From: an uncultured Lachnospiraceae bacterium
GTDB taxonomy: Bacteria > Bacillota > Clostridia > Lachnospirales > Lachnospiraceae
Direction of reading: 5' to 3'
DNA length: 55,563 nt
Assembly (NCBI GenBank): GCA_947629385.1
Contig: CANRDO010000019.1
Coordinates: forward strand, 1-55,563
Shown: one piece after another, positions 34,021 through 41,010 of the stretch
Position numbering within the stretch: position 1 is the first letter of the stretch
Layout: each line of letters opens with the position of its first letter
Notes under the pieces: model-generated
Told to the model about the DNA's origin: nothing
Databases searched by the model: none
What the model saw: the letters and a program-made list of their open reading frames with translations, nothing else
Made by a program: the position numbers and the translations under genes

Positions 34021-35391
34021 TTATTTGAAAAGATTTCGAATTTTCCTCTTTGCCCGCTCTTTTATGATTTTCTTGACACTGCGCTTTTTCAGATTCTTTA
34101 GCTGCATTTTGTTCTTATTGTACTTCTCATATGTCCTTCTGAATTTTCTTTTTATTTTTTCTTCATATTCTTTCTGTGACGTCCCCTGAAACAACGGAAT
34201 ATTTTCTGCCAATTCCTGATAAGAATATGACTCCAGCGGGCAGTCATCTGCGTATATCAAACGCTTCAAAGCCTCGAACAAAGCTTCATATACGCTGACC
34301 ATATATTCTTTATCCTGCTTTACGCCTTCAGAGATAATCTGCTCCAGTTTTTCTATGATTTTGTCACAGTCGAGATCATCCACCGTGAGCATCCTGTCCT
34401 GATACCCTATACTGTCGTAAAAAAACCTGACCTTTTCATTCCACAAAATGCCAAGGGAAGGTACCTTCAAAGCATATGAAATAATACTCGGATGCAACCG
34501 GCAGGAAATGACGGCATCGTAAGAAGATATTCTGCCGATCAGCCGCTCCGGACAGTTCATATTAAATACACATTTTTGCTCGCTGATATTTCTGTTTCGT
34601 ATCAGATAGTCCAGGATAGCTTCATCCCCAAAATGTCCGTTGGAAAGGATCTCGTAATCATACCCTTTCTCCTCCAGCGTTTCAGCCAGCTTTTCCCAGA
34701 ATTTTACAGCAGATTCGAAAGGAAAGTTTATCCCGTTGTCTTCAAAACCGCTGTCCCTCAGCACAAAAATCCCGATTTTTTTCTTTTCCCTGTTTTCCCT
34801 CGGCGTGACATAGTTTTTAAGGATCGTGCCGGCCCAGACGGCTGAATCCGCAACCTTTTTTATTGTAATACGCCTATCTTCCACATATTTTTGAAGCGAC
34901 TCGAAATCATCCCTCGTTGTAATCTGTTTTACACAGGGAAAATTTAAAGTCTTCTTCAGTCTCTGGCACTTTGCATTTTCGTCACTGTAGCCCTCAACTC
35001 CTATAGAGGAAAATATCACGGGTACGTTATATTTCTCGGCAAGCTCCAATGTCGTGGCCGTTCTCTCATAAAAGATCTGGTGGTCAAAATTGAACAGCGG
35101 CGCACCCCCAAAAATAATCACATCTGAATTCTTTATCACCTCCTCGGCCGTGCCGAGCAAGGCCGGATCCTTCGTAGCCACATATTTCTTGGTGATGATC
35201 CCTGCCGCACGACTTGATATCTTATATTCCTTTTTTTCTATATTCAGGTTTTTCATCACCGTCTGAACCAGACTGATGGCACATGCCTCTATCACCTGAT
35301 CTCCGACATTGTCGGAATCTCTGTTTGTCAAAAGAAGAATTCTATAAATATCCTTCTCCCCGATTTTTCTTTCGACCCGTGACACATCCAT
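34021..35391 (-). CDS. Polysaccharide pyruvyl transferase family protein
   Basis: A 456-residue enzyme of the PS_pyruv_trans family, which transfers pyruvate from PEP to sugars of cell-surface polymers. Typical parts are LLLTNRDSDNVGDQVIEACA (about 19-38), DVIIFGGAPLFNFD (93-106), the VPVIFSSIGVEGYSDENAK block, and YDAVISCRLHPSIISYALKV near 290, with the RLHP signature. The C-terminal 45 residues are very rich in Lys and Arg. The DNA is clearly more AT-rich than flanking nifJ and the ABC-F gene, and no other polysaccharide gene is adjacent, so it looks acquired. AAGGAGG precedes the start; TTGACT-17-TAGACT lies 48 bp upstream. Confidence 0.85.
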   Translation of the reverse strand: MDVSRVERKIGEKDIYRILLLTNRDSDNVGDQVIEACAISLVQTVMKNLNIEKKEYKISSRAAGIITKKYVATKDPALLGTAEEVIKNSDVIIFGGAPLFNFDHQIFYERTATTLELAEKYNVPVIFSSIGVEGYSDENAKCQRLKKTLNFPCVKQITTRDDFESLQKYVEDRRITIKKVADSAVWAGTILKNYVTPRENREKKKIGIFVLRDSGFEDNGINFPFESAVKFWEKLAETLEEKGYDYEILSNGHFGDEAILDYLIRNRNISEQKCVFNMNCPERLIGRISSYDAVISCRLHPSIISYALKVPSLGILWNEKVRFFYDSIGYQDRMLTVDDLDCDKIIEKLEQIISEGVKQDKEYMVSVYEALFEALKRLIYADDCPLESYSYQELAENIPLFQGTSQKEYEEKIKRKFRRTYEKYNKNKMQLKNLKKRSVKKIIKERAKRKIRNLFK

Positions 35392-35438
35392 CTCTTATTC
35401 CTCCTTAGGTAAACGTTCAATAACCTTTTAATAGCGAA

Positions 35439-35467
35439 AGTCTAACATGCTTAGTCGGCAAAGTCAA
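35439..35467 (-). promoter_or_regulatory. Promoter of the pyruvyl transferase gene
   Basis: Minus-strand TTGACT (35462-35467), 17-bp spacer and TAGACT (35439-35444), 48 bp upstream of the start codon. Confidence 0.6.
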
Positions 35468-35500
35468 GGAATCCCTGCGGGCCGGAACCGGCCTGATTCC
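35468..35500. other. Hairpin in the divergent intergenic region
   Basis: GGAAT / ATTCC outer and GGCCGG / CCGGCC inner arms. The structure begins where the -35 of the pyruvyl transferase promoter ends. It separates that promoter from the ABC-F promoter and has no T tract. Confidence 0.4.
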
Positions 35501-35548
35501 AATGAGTTCGGTCATCCGGGCTTCATCTGGTCAATGTGTACATTTTCC

Positions 35549-35576
35549 TTGAATTTATCATGAATTCATGTATAAT
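35549..35576 (+). promoter_or_regulatory. Promoter of the ABC-F / aroA operon
   Basis: TTGAAT (35549-35554), 16-bp spacer and perfect TATAAT (35571-35576), about 50 bp upstream of the ABC-F start. The spacer contains the 12-bp palindrome CATGAATTCATG (35559-35570). Confidence 0.7.
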
Positions 35577-35626
35577 AGGCTGGTAACAATCGACTATTTA
35601 AACTATGGAAAACACGAGGTTATCAG

Positions 35627-37264
35627 ATGATCAGTGCGAATAATGTAACACTTAGAATCGGCAAAAAAGCTCTGTTCGAGGATGTGAACATCAAATTCAC
35701 GGAGGGCAACTGCTACGGGCTCATCGGCGCGAACGGCGCCGGCAAGTCCACCTTTCTCAGGATCCTCTCCGGGAAGCTTGAGACGACGAAAGGCGACGTC
35801 TTCATGACGCCGGGACAGCGCATGTCCGTGCTCGAGCAGGATCACTTCAAGTACGATGAATATCCGGTCCTCGACACCGTTATCATGGGGAATCAGCATC
35901 TGTATGACATTATGAAGGAAAAGGACGCGATCTACGCGAAGGAGGATTTCTCCGACGAGGACGGCATTCGGGCCAGCGAGCTCGAAGCCGAATTCGCGGA
36001 ACTGAACGGCTGGGAGGCGGAATCCGACGCGGCGATGCTCCTGAACGGGCTTGGGATCGACACCTCCCTGCACTACAGCCTGATGAAGGATCTGGACGGC
36101 AGCGAGAAGGTCAAGGTGCTCCTGGCGCGCGCCCTGTTCGGCAATCCGGACATTCTGCTGCTCGACGAACCGACGAACCACCTGGATCTCGACGCCATCA
36201 GCTGGCTCGAGGAATTCCTGATCAATTTCAACAACACCGTGATCGTCGTGTCTCACGACCGCTATTTTCTCAACAAGGTCTGCACGCACATCGCGGACAT
36301 CGACTACGGCAAGATCCAGCTCTACGCCGGCAACTATGACTTCTGGTACGAATCCAGCCAGCTGCTGATCCGCCAGATGAAGGAAGCGAACAAAAAGAAG
36401 GAGGAAAAGATCAAGGAGCTGCAGGAGTTCATCTCCCGCTTCTCCGCGAACGCCTCGAAGTCCAAGCAGGCAACCTCCAGAAAGCGCGCCCTCGAAAAGA
36501 TTCAGCTCGACGAGATCAAGCCGTCGAGCCGCAAATATCCGTATATTGATTTCCGTCCGAACCGCGAGATCGGCAACGAGGTGCTCATGGTCGAAAACCT
36601 TTCCAAGACGATCGACGGCGTCAAGGTGCTCGACGACATCACGTTCACGCTCGGTCACAACGACAAGGTAGCGCTCGTGGGCGGCAACGAGCTCGCCAAG
36701 ACCACCTTCCTGCAGATTTTAATGGGCGAGCTTGAGCCGGACGAGGGACATTTCAAATGGGGCGTCACGACCTCGCAGGCCTATTTCCCGAAAGACAGCA
36801 CGAAGGAATTCGACTCTGACCTGACAATTGCGGACTGGCTGACCCAGTTCTCCGAGATCAAAGACGCGACCTACGTGCGCGGTTTTCTCGGCCGCATGCT
36901 GTTCGCCGGCGAGGACGGCGTGAAGAAGCTTCGGGTGCTCTCCGGAGGCGAGAAGGTGCGCTGCATGTTTTCGAAAATGATGATCTCCGGCGCAAACGTC
37001 CTGCTCTTCGACGAGCCGACGAACCACCTCGACATGGAGGCGATTACGGCTCTGAACAATGGCCTGATTAAATTCCCGGGCGTGCTGATCTTCACCTCAC
37101 GCGACCATCAGATCGTGCAGACGACTGCCAACCGCATCATGGAGATCCTGCCGAACGGAAAGCTGATCGACAAGATCACGACCTACGACGAGTATCTTGA
37201 AAGCGATGAGATGGCGCGAAAGCGTCAGGTCTACACGACGGAAGGCATGCCGGAGGACGACTGA
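35627..37264 (+). CDS. ABC-F family ATPase (YbiT-like)
   Basis: A 545-residue soluble protein with two ABC cassettes and no membrane domain, the ABC-F arrangement that acts on ribosomes. Cassette 1 has Walker A GANGAGKST (34-42), a degenerate signature LDGSEK and LLLDEPTNHLDLDA. The charged linker follows. Cassette 2 has Walker A GGNELAKTT, in which the usual GxGKT Gly is Ala, then LSGGEK and LLFDEPTNHLDMEA. NELAKTT is characteristic of the YbiT-like subgroup as I know it, so it need not mean loss of activity. Resistance ABC-F proteins usually have longer linkers, so a housekeeping translation role is more likely. GAGG precedes the ATG; aroA follows by 32 bp. Confidence 0.92.
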   Translation: MISANNVTLRIGKKALFEDVNIKFTEGNCYGLIGANGAGKSTFLRILSGKLETTKGDVFMTPGQRMSVLEQDHFKYDEYPVLDTVIMGNQHLYDIMKEKDAIYAKEDFSDEDGIRASELEAEFAELNGWEAESDAAMLLNGLGIDTSLHYSLMKDLDGSEKVKVLLARALFGNPDILLLDEPTNHLDLDAISWLEEFLINFNNTVIVVSHDRYFLNKVCTHIADIDYGKIQLYAGNYDFWYESSQLLIRQMKEANKKKEEKIKELQEFISRFSANASKSKQATSRKRALEKIQLDEIKPSSRKYPYIDFRPNREIGNEVLMVENLSKTIDGVKVLDDITFTLGHNDKVALVGGNELAKTTFLQILMGELEPDEGHFKWGVTTSQAYFPKDSTKEFDSDLTIADWLTQFSEIKDATYVRGFLGRMLFAGEDGVKKLRVLSGGEKVRCMFSKMMISGANVLLFDEPTNHLDMEAITALNNGLIKFPGVLIFTSRDHQIVQTTANRIMEILPNGKLIDKITTYDEYLESDEMARKRQVYTTEGMPEDD

Positions 37265-37296
37265 ATCCGGACTAACACGAAAGGAAAATTCCTGTC

Positions 37297-38574
37297 ATGA
37301 AAATGAAATACACGGCACCTCTGCGGGGTGAGCTCGCCGTTCCGGGCGACAAGTCAATCTCCCACCGCAGCATCATGTTTGGCGCGCTCTCGCAGGGGCG
37401 CACGGAGGTCAGCCACTTCCTGACCGGCGCCGACTGCCTCGCGACGATTGCTTGTTTCCGCCGGATGGGGATCGAGATCGAGCAGAACGGTTCAGACGTG
37501 ACTGTGTTCGGAAAAGGGCTCTATGGCCTGTCCGCCCCCTCGGATATTCTCGACGCAGGCAACAGCGGAACGACCGTTCGCCTGATGTCCGGGATTCTCT
37601 CCGGACAGCGCTTTTCCTCGGTCATCACAGGAGACGAATCGATCTGCAGACGTCCGATGAAGCGCGTCATGCTTCCTCTGACCGAGATGGGAGCCTCCAT
37701 CGTCTCAATGAAGGACAATGGCTGTGCGCCTCTTGGGATTTCTCCGTCGCAGCTGCACGGCATTCATTACCAGTCGCCGGTCGCTTCCGCACAGGTCAAA
37801 TCCTGCATCCTGCTCGCCGGCCTGTATGCGGACGGCGAAACCAGCGTCACGGAGCCCGTCGTCTCACGAAATCATTCTGAGCTGATGCTCCGCTATTTCG
37901 GGGCAGATCTCAGTTCCACGGGAACGACTGCAACGATCTCGCCCGAGCCTTCTCTGACAGGCCAGAAGGTCAATGTCCCGGGTGACATCTCCTCCGCCGC
38001 TTATTTTATCGCCGCCGCCTTGCTGATCCCCGGCTCAGAGATTCTTCTCAAAAATGTCGGGATCAACCCGACGCGCGACGGCATGCTCCGCGTTTGCCGG
38101 GCGATGGGCGCGGATATCACACTCCTGAACGAGGATCATTCCGGAGCAGAGCCATGCGCGGATCTTCTGGTGCGCAGCAGCTCTCTGCACGGCACTGTCA
38201 TCGAGGGCGAGATCATTCCGACCTTGATCGACGAGCTTCCGGTGCTCGCGGTGCTCGCCGCGTTCGCGGACGGCACTACCGTCATACGGGACGCCGCCGA
38301 ACTGAAGGTAAAAGAATCCGACCGCATCAAGGTCATGACGGACAATCTTTCTCGTATCGGCTGTGATGTGGAAGCCACCGACGACGGCATGATCATCCGC
38401 GGAGGAAAGCCTCTCCACGGGGCTGTGATCGACAGCTGCAAGGATCACCGCGTTGCGATGAGCTTCGCCGTGGCAGCCCTCGCCTGTTCCGGAGAGACAG
38501 AAATCCGGGACAGCGACTGTGTGACAATCAGCTATCCCGGATTCTACGATGATCTTCGGATGCTCTGCCATTAG
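37297..38574 (+). CDS. aroA: 3-phosphoshikimate 1-carboxyvinyltransferase (EPSP synthase)
   Basis: Joins PEP to shikimate 3-phosphate in the aromatic amino acid pathway. Full length at 425 residues. The substrate motifs are present: GDKSISHRSIMFGAL near the N-terminus, LDAGNSGTTVRLMSG near 86-100, RPMKRVMLPLTEMGA near 118-132, and the C-terminal KVKESDRIKVM and DHRVAMSFAVAALA. AAAGGA precedes the start at 37297. It is cotranscribed with the ABC-F gene, with no other shikimate gene here. Its last codons form the left arm of the terminator hairpin. Confidence 0.97.
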   Translation: MKMKYTAPLRGELAVPGDKSISHRSIMFGALSQGRTEVSHFLTGADCLATIACFRRMGIEIEQNGSDVTVFGKGLYGLSAPSDILDAGNSGTTVRLMSGILSGQRFSSVITGDESICRRPMKRVMLPLTEMGASIVSMKDNGCAPLGISPSQLHGIHYQSPVASAQVKSCILLAGLYADGETSVTEPVVSRNHSELMLRYFGADLSSTGTTATISPEPSLTGQKVNVPGDISSAAYFIAAALLIPGSEILLKNVGINPTRDGMLRVCRAMGADITLLNEDHSGAEPCADLLVRSSSLHGTVIEGEIIPTLIDELPVLAVLAAFADGTTVIRDAAELKVKESDRIKVMTDNLSRIGCDVEATDDGMIIRGGKPLHGAVIDSCKDHRVAMSFAVAALACSGETEIRDSDCVTISYPGFYDDLRMLCH

Positions 38575-38589
38575 GCAGGGCATCCTTTT
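38558..38589 (+). terminator. Terminator overlapping the aroA stop codon
   Basis: GGATGC-CTGCC / GGCAG-GCATCC arms around ATTA, then TTTT. The left arm encodes the last residues of AroA and the loop region contains its TAG stop. The convergent lipoprotein gene ends 28 bp farther. Confidence 0.85.
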
Positions 38590-38616
38590 GCATTTCTCTG
38601 TTTTCAAATTTCTTTT

Positions 38617-40902
38617 TTATTTCTTAACCTCCGGCGCCTGCTCGCCAAGACCGAGCTCTTCTGCCACCTCAGCGTTCCAGTAAAGCTCCCCATCCTCGTA
38701 AGCAGCCACACAGCCACTTTCCAGCTGATCCTGCTTTAATCCGATCACAGGGATCTCCATCTCTTTCGCATAAGCGCAAACGGTCTGCAGCAATCCGTCA
38801 ACCAGCTCATCCTCCATGCAGAAAATGCAATCTACAGAATCCACCAGCTCTGAAGCCGCCAGATCGATATCAAGATCCGACTCAATCTCTTTGAGCGTCA
38901 GCTCAATTTCATAGTCTTCGGCATACGTCTCATAATCCTCAAGCTGGGCCTGCGCCTTCTTATTCTGTGAGGAATATATGATGCCTGCCTTTTTTGCATC
39001 GGAAAATGTAGCCTTTATCAGCTCAAACTGACTCTCTATGCCCTCCGTAAGCTCCAGCGGTCCTGCCTCCGTCTCGGCTTCTGTCTCTGCTTCTGTCTCT
39101 GCTTCTGTTTCTGCTTCTGTTTCTGCTCCTGTGTCAGACCCTGCCTCTGTGCCAGACTCTGTCTCATCCTCCGCTTCAGACGCTCTCTCCTGCTGCTCTG
39201 TTTCCGGGGCAGTTTCCTGCAGCTTTGCCTTCGCAAGCTCTGCGATCCTCGCGTTTTCTACGTCGGATTTCTCCAAAAACTCGCTCTTGATATAGCCTTC
39301 TGCCACTCCATTCTGAGATTCAAAGAAAATCCTGATCCATTCGCCCTCGCTGCCAGCCGCATACACGATCATATCATTCGACAGAGAGGCTATGATTTCC
39401 GCCTCCGTAGATGGCTGTTCCCGCACATTGACATGGAAGCTGTTGACGAAACATAGTCCAGGCACTGTCAACGTTTCATTCGTCTTTTTGTCATCCGTCG
39501 CATTTTCGTTCGCTGATGCGTCTTCACTCTCTGATGAACTCTCGTTCTCTGCCGGGCTCTCATCCTCGTCTGCTGCAGTTTCAGACTCAGTCTCTTTATT
39601 TCCAGACTCAATCTGATCCTGTACAAGCTCCGCGATCCTGTAGCTGTCCGGAGCTGCCTCTTCGAGATACTTCTGCATCACGTAGGCATCCTGAGCTGCC
39701 TCCGCGTCCCCTTTGTACTTGATCCTTACCCAGCCATCCTCGTCTGTACCCAGCACGAGTACTCCGTCCCCCGCGGAAAGCGTACCGATCTTCTCAGAAT
39801 CCGTCGAAGCCTCCTTCCGCACGTTGATCGTCTCTTTTACCGTGTACAGGTTCTCTGTCCCTTCCAGATAATCGGATTTGATGTAACCGTTCTCCAATCC
39901 CTCCGGGGCCTCAAAAAGAACCTGCGTCCACTCTCCACTCTCAGCTATCGCGTACACCTGCATTCCGGCAGACATAGATGCAATCTGGGTTGCATCCGTA
40001 GACGGCTGCTCACGAACCCTCACCAAGTCGTTCACGATCCGAACTCCCGTCTCTGCCTCGGTCTCCGTCTCCGTCTCGGTTTCCGTCTCTGCCTCCGTCT
40101 CTGTCTCGGTTTCTGTCTCTGTCTCGGTCTCCGTTTCCGTCTCTGTCTCCGTTTCCGTCTCGGTTTCTGTCTCTGTCTCTGTTTCTGTCTCTGTTTCTGT
40201 CTCTGTTTCTGTCTCTGTCTCCGTCTCAGTTTCGGTCTCTGTCTCCGTCTCGATTTCCGTTTCTGTCTCGGTCTCCGTCTCCGTCTCTGTCTGAGGCTTC
40301 GCTTTCACCTCAGTCTCAGCCGCGGCTTTTGTCTCCGTCTGAGCGCCGCCTACCGCGGTAATGATACTCTTTTCGCTATCCTTAATTTCCTTCTGCGTTT
40401 CCTTTTGTGTTTCCTTCTGCGTCTCTTTCTTGTTATCCTTTTGGGCTCCAGATTTTTCCTTTGTCGACGCTATCGCAGACTTTTCTTCCTGTTCCTTCTC
40501 CGTCTGCCTCTCCTCAATTTTGGCTTCCTCGATCCGGTTCCCCTCTGTCTGCGTCTCCTCGGTCTGTGTCTCATCCACCCCCGGCTTCTTTACATAGTCG
40601 TCCCCGTCCTCAACGATCAGTTCTGACTCATCGAGGATCACTTCCGGCTCTGACATATCTTCGGCGGTCTCGCTGCCGCTGTCCTCCGATCCTGCCAGAT
40701 CGAGCTCCACGAATTCGGTCTCAGCCAGGGTCCAATCCGTCCCTGCTTCCGCCGACTCGGGCTCCGTCTCAGCCAGCACCTCCATGTCCGCTATGGACAG
40801 GGTCTGAGATTCTGCATCTCTATTCCCCGCCGCGCCGCACCCGGACAGTGCCGCCGCGATCACCGACGCGCTGATAAAACCTGCCACTCTCCTGTATTTC
40901 AT
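38617..40902 (-). CDS. Repeat-stalk lipoprotein: Thr-Glu repeats, three SH3 domains, partial ABC substrate-binding lobe
   Basis: A 761-residue surface lipoprotein. The signal peptide ends in the lipobox ALSGC (Cys 22). An acidic linker (30-200) leads to an almost pure Thr-Glu repeat (205-287), then bacterial SH3 domains at about 289-352, 353-420 and 480-545, each with the VRxxPST-type start (VRVREQPST, NVRKEAST, NVREQPST). A second Glu/Ala/Thr run lies at 597-613. The last 148 residues (DAKKAGIIYSSQNKKAQAQL..., SVDCIFCMEDELVDG, IPVIGLKQDQLESGCVAAYE) resemble one lobe of TrpX-type binding proteins (PF04392). SH3 domains suggest peptidoglycan binding. AAGGAGG precedes the start. Function unknown. 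Confidence 0.85.
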   Translation of the reverse strand: MKYRRVAGFISASVIAAALSGCGAAGNRDAESQTLSIADMEVLAETEPESAEAGTDWTLAETEFVELDLAGSEDSGSETAEDMSEPEVILDESELIVEDGDDYVKKPGVDETQTEETQTEGNRIEEAKIEERQTEKEQEEKSAIASTKEKSGAQKDNKKETQKETQKETQKEIKDSEKSIITAVGGAQTETKAAAETEVKAKPQTETETETETETEIETETETETETETETETETETETETETETETETETETETETETETETETETETEAETETETETETEAETGVRIVNDLVRVREQPSTDATQIASMSAGMQVYAIAESGEWTQVLFEAPEGLENGYIKSDYLEGTENLYTVKETINVRKEASTDSEKIGTLSAGDGVLVLGTDEDGWVRIKYKGDAEAAQDAYVMQKYLEEAAPDSYRIAELVQDQIESGNKETESETAADEDESPAENESSSESEDASANENATDDKKTNETLTVPGLCFVNSFHVNVREQPSTEAEIIASLSNDMIVYAAGSEGEWIRIFFESQNGVAEGYIKSEFLEKSDVENARIAELAKAKLQETAPETEQQERASEAEDETESGTEAGSDTGAETEAETEAETEAETEAETEAGPLELTEGIESQFELIKATFSDAKKAGIIYSSQNKKAQAQLEDYETYAEDYEIELTLKEIESDLDIDLAASELVDSVDCIFCMEDELVDGLLQTVCAYAKEMEIPVIGLKQDQLESGCVAAYEDGELYWNAEVAEELGLGEQAPEVKK
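40042..40290 (-). repeat. Hexanucleotide repeat coding for the Thr-Glu stalk
   Basis: About 41 tandem 6-bp units (ACN GAR, read on the minus strand) with frequent third-base changes. Unit gain or loss keeps the reading frame, so stalk length can vary. A shorter related tract lies at 39063-39140. Confidence 0.9.
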
Positions 40903-40979
40903 ATCCGGAATCCTCCTTACCCTGCATTACCTATACTTCCGCCCCACTGCCAATACCTGTAAAAGCATTTATGCAGAAA

Positions 40980-41000
40980 GCGCCCCAGAAACTGAGGCGC
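40980..41000 (-). terminator. Terminator of pnp
   Basis: GCGCC-CAG / CTG-GGCGC hairpin with a short loop, followed by TTTCTG on the minus strand, 11 bp after the pnp stop codon. Confidence 0.75.
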
Positions 41001-41010
41001 CGAAAGTCTG

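Noticed and set aside
35603..36658. Minus-strand open frame opposite the ABC-F gene
   Set aside because: Composition is that of a reverse-complement shadow (rich in Leu, Arg, Val, His). The plus-strand frame has intact ABC motifs and a promoter.
36673..36710. Inactivated second Walker A of the ABC-F protein
   Set aside because: GGNELAKTT lacks one Gly, but the NELAKTT form is, to my knowledge, usual in the YbiT-like subgroup, so I do not treat it as a defect.
40042..40290. Hexanucleotide tract as non-coding satellite or assembly artefact
   Set aside because: It lies in frame in a gene with lipobox, ribosome binding site and SH3 domains on both sides; third-base variation argues against a simple artefact.
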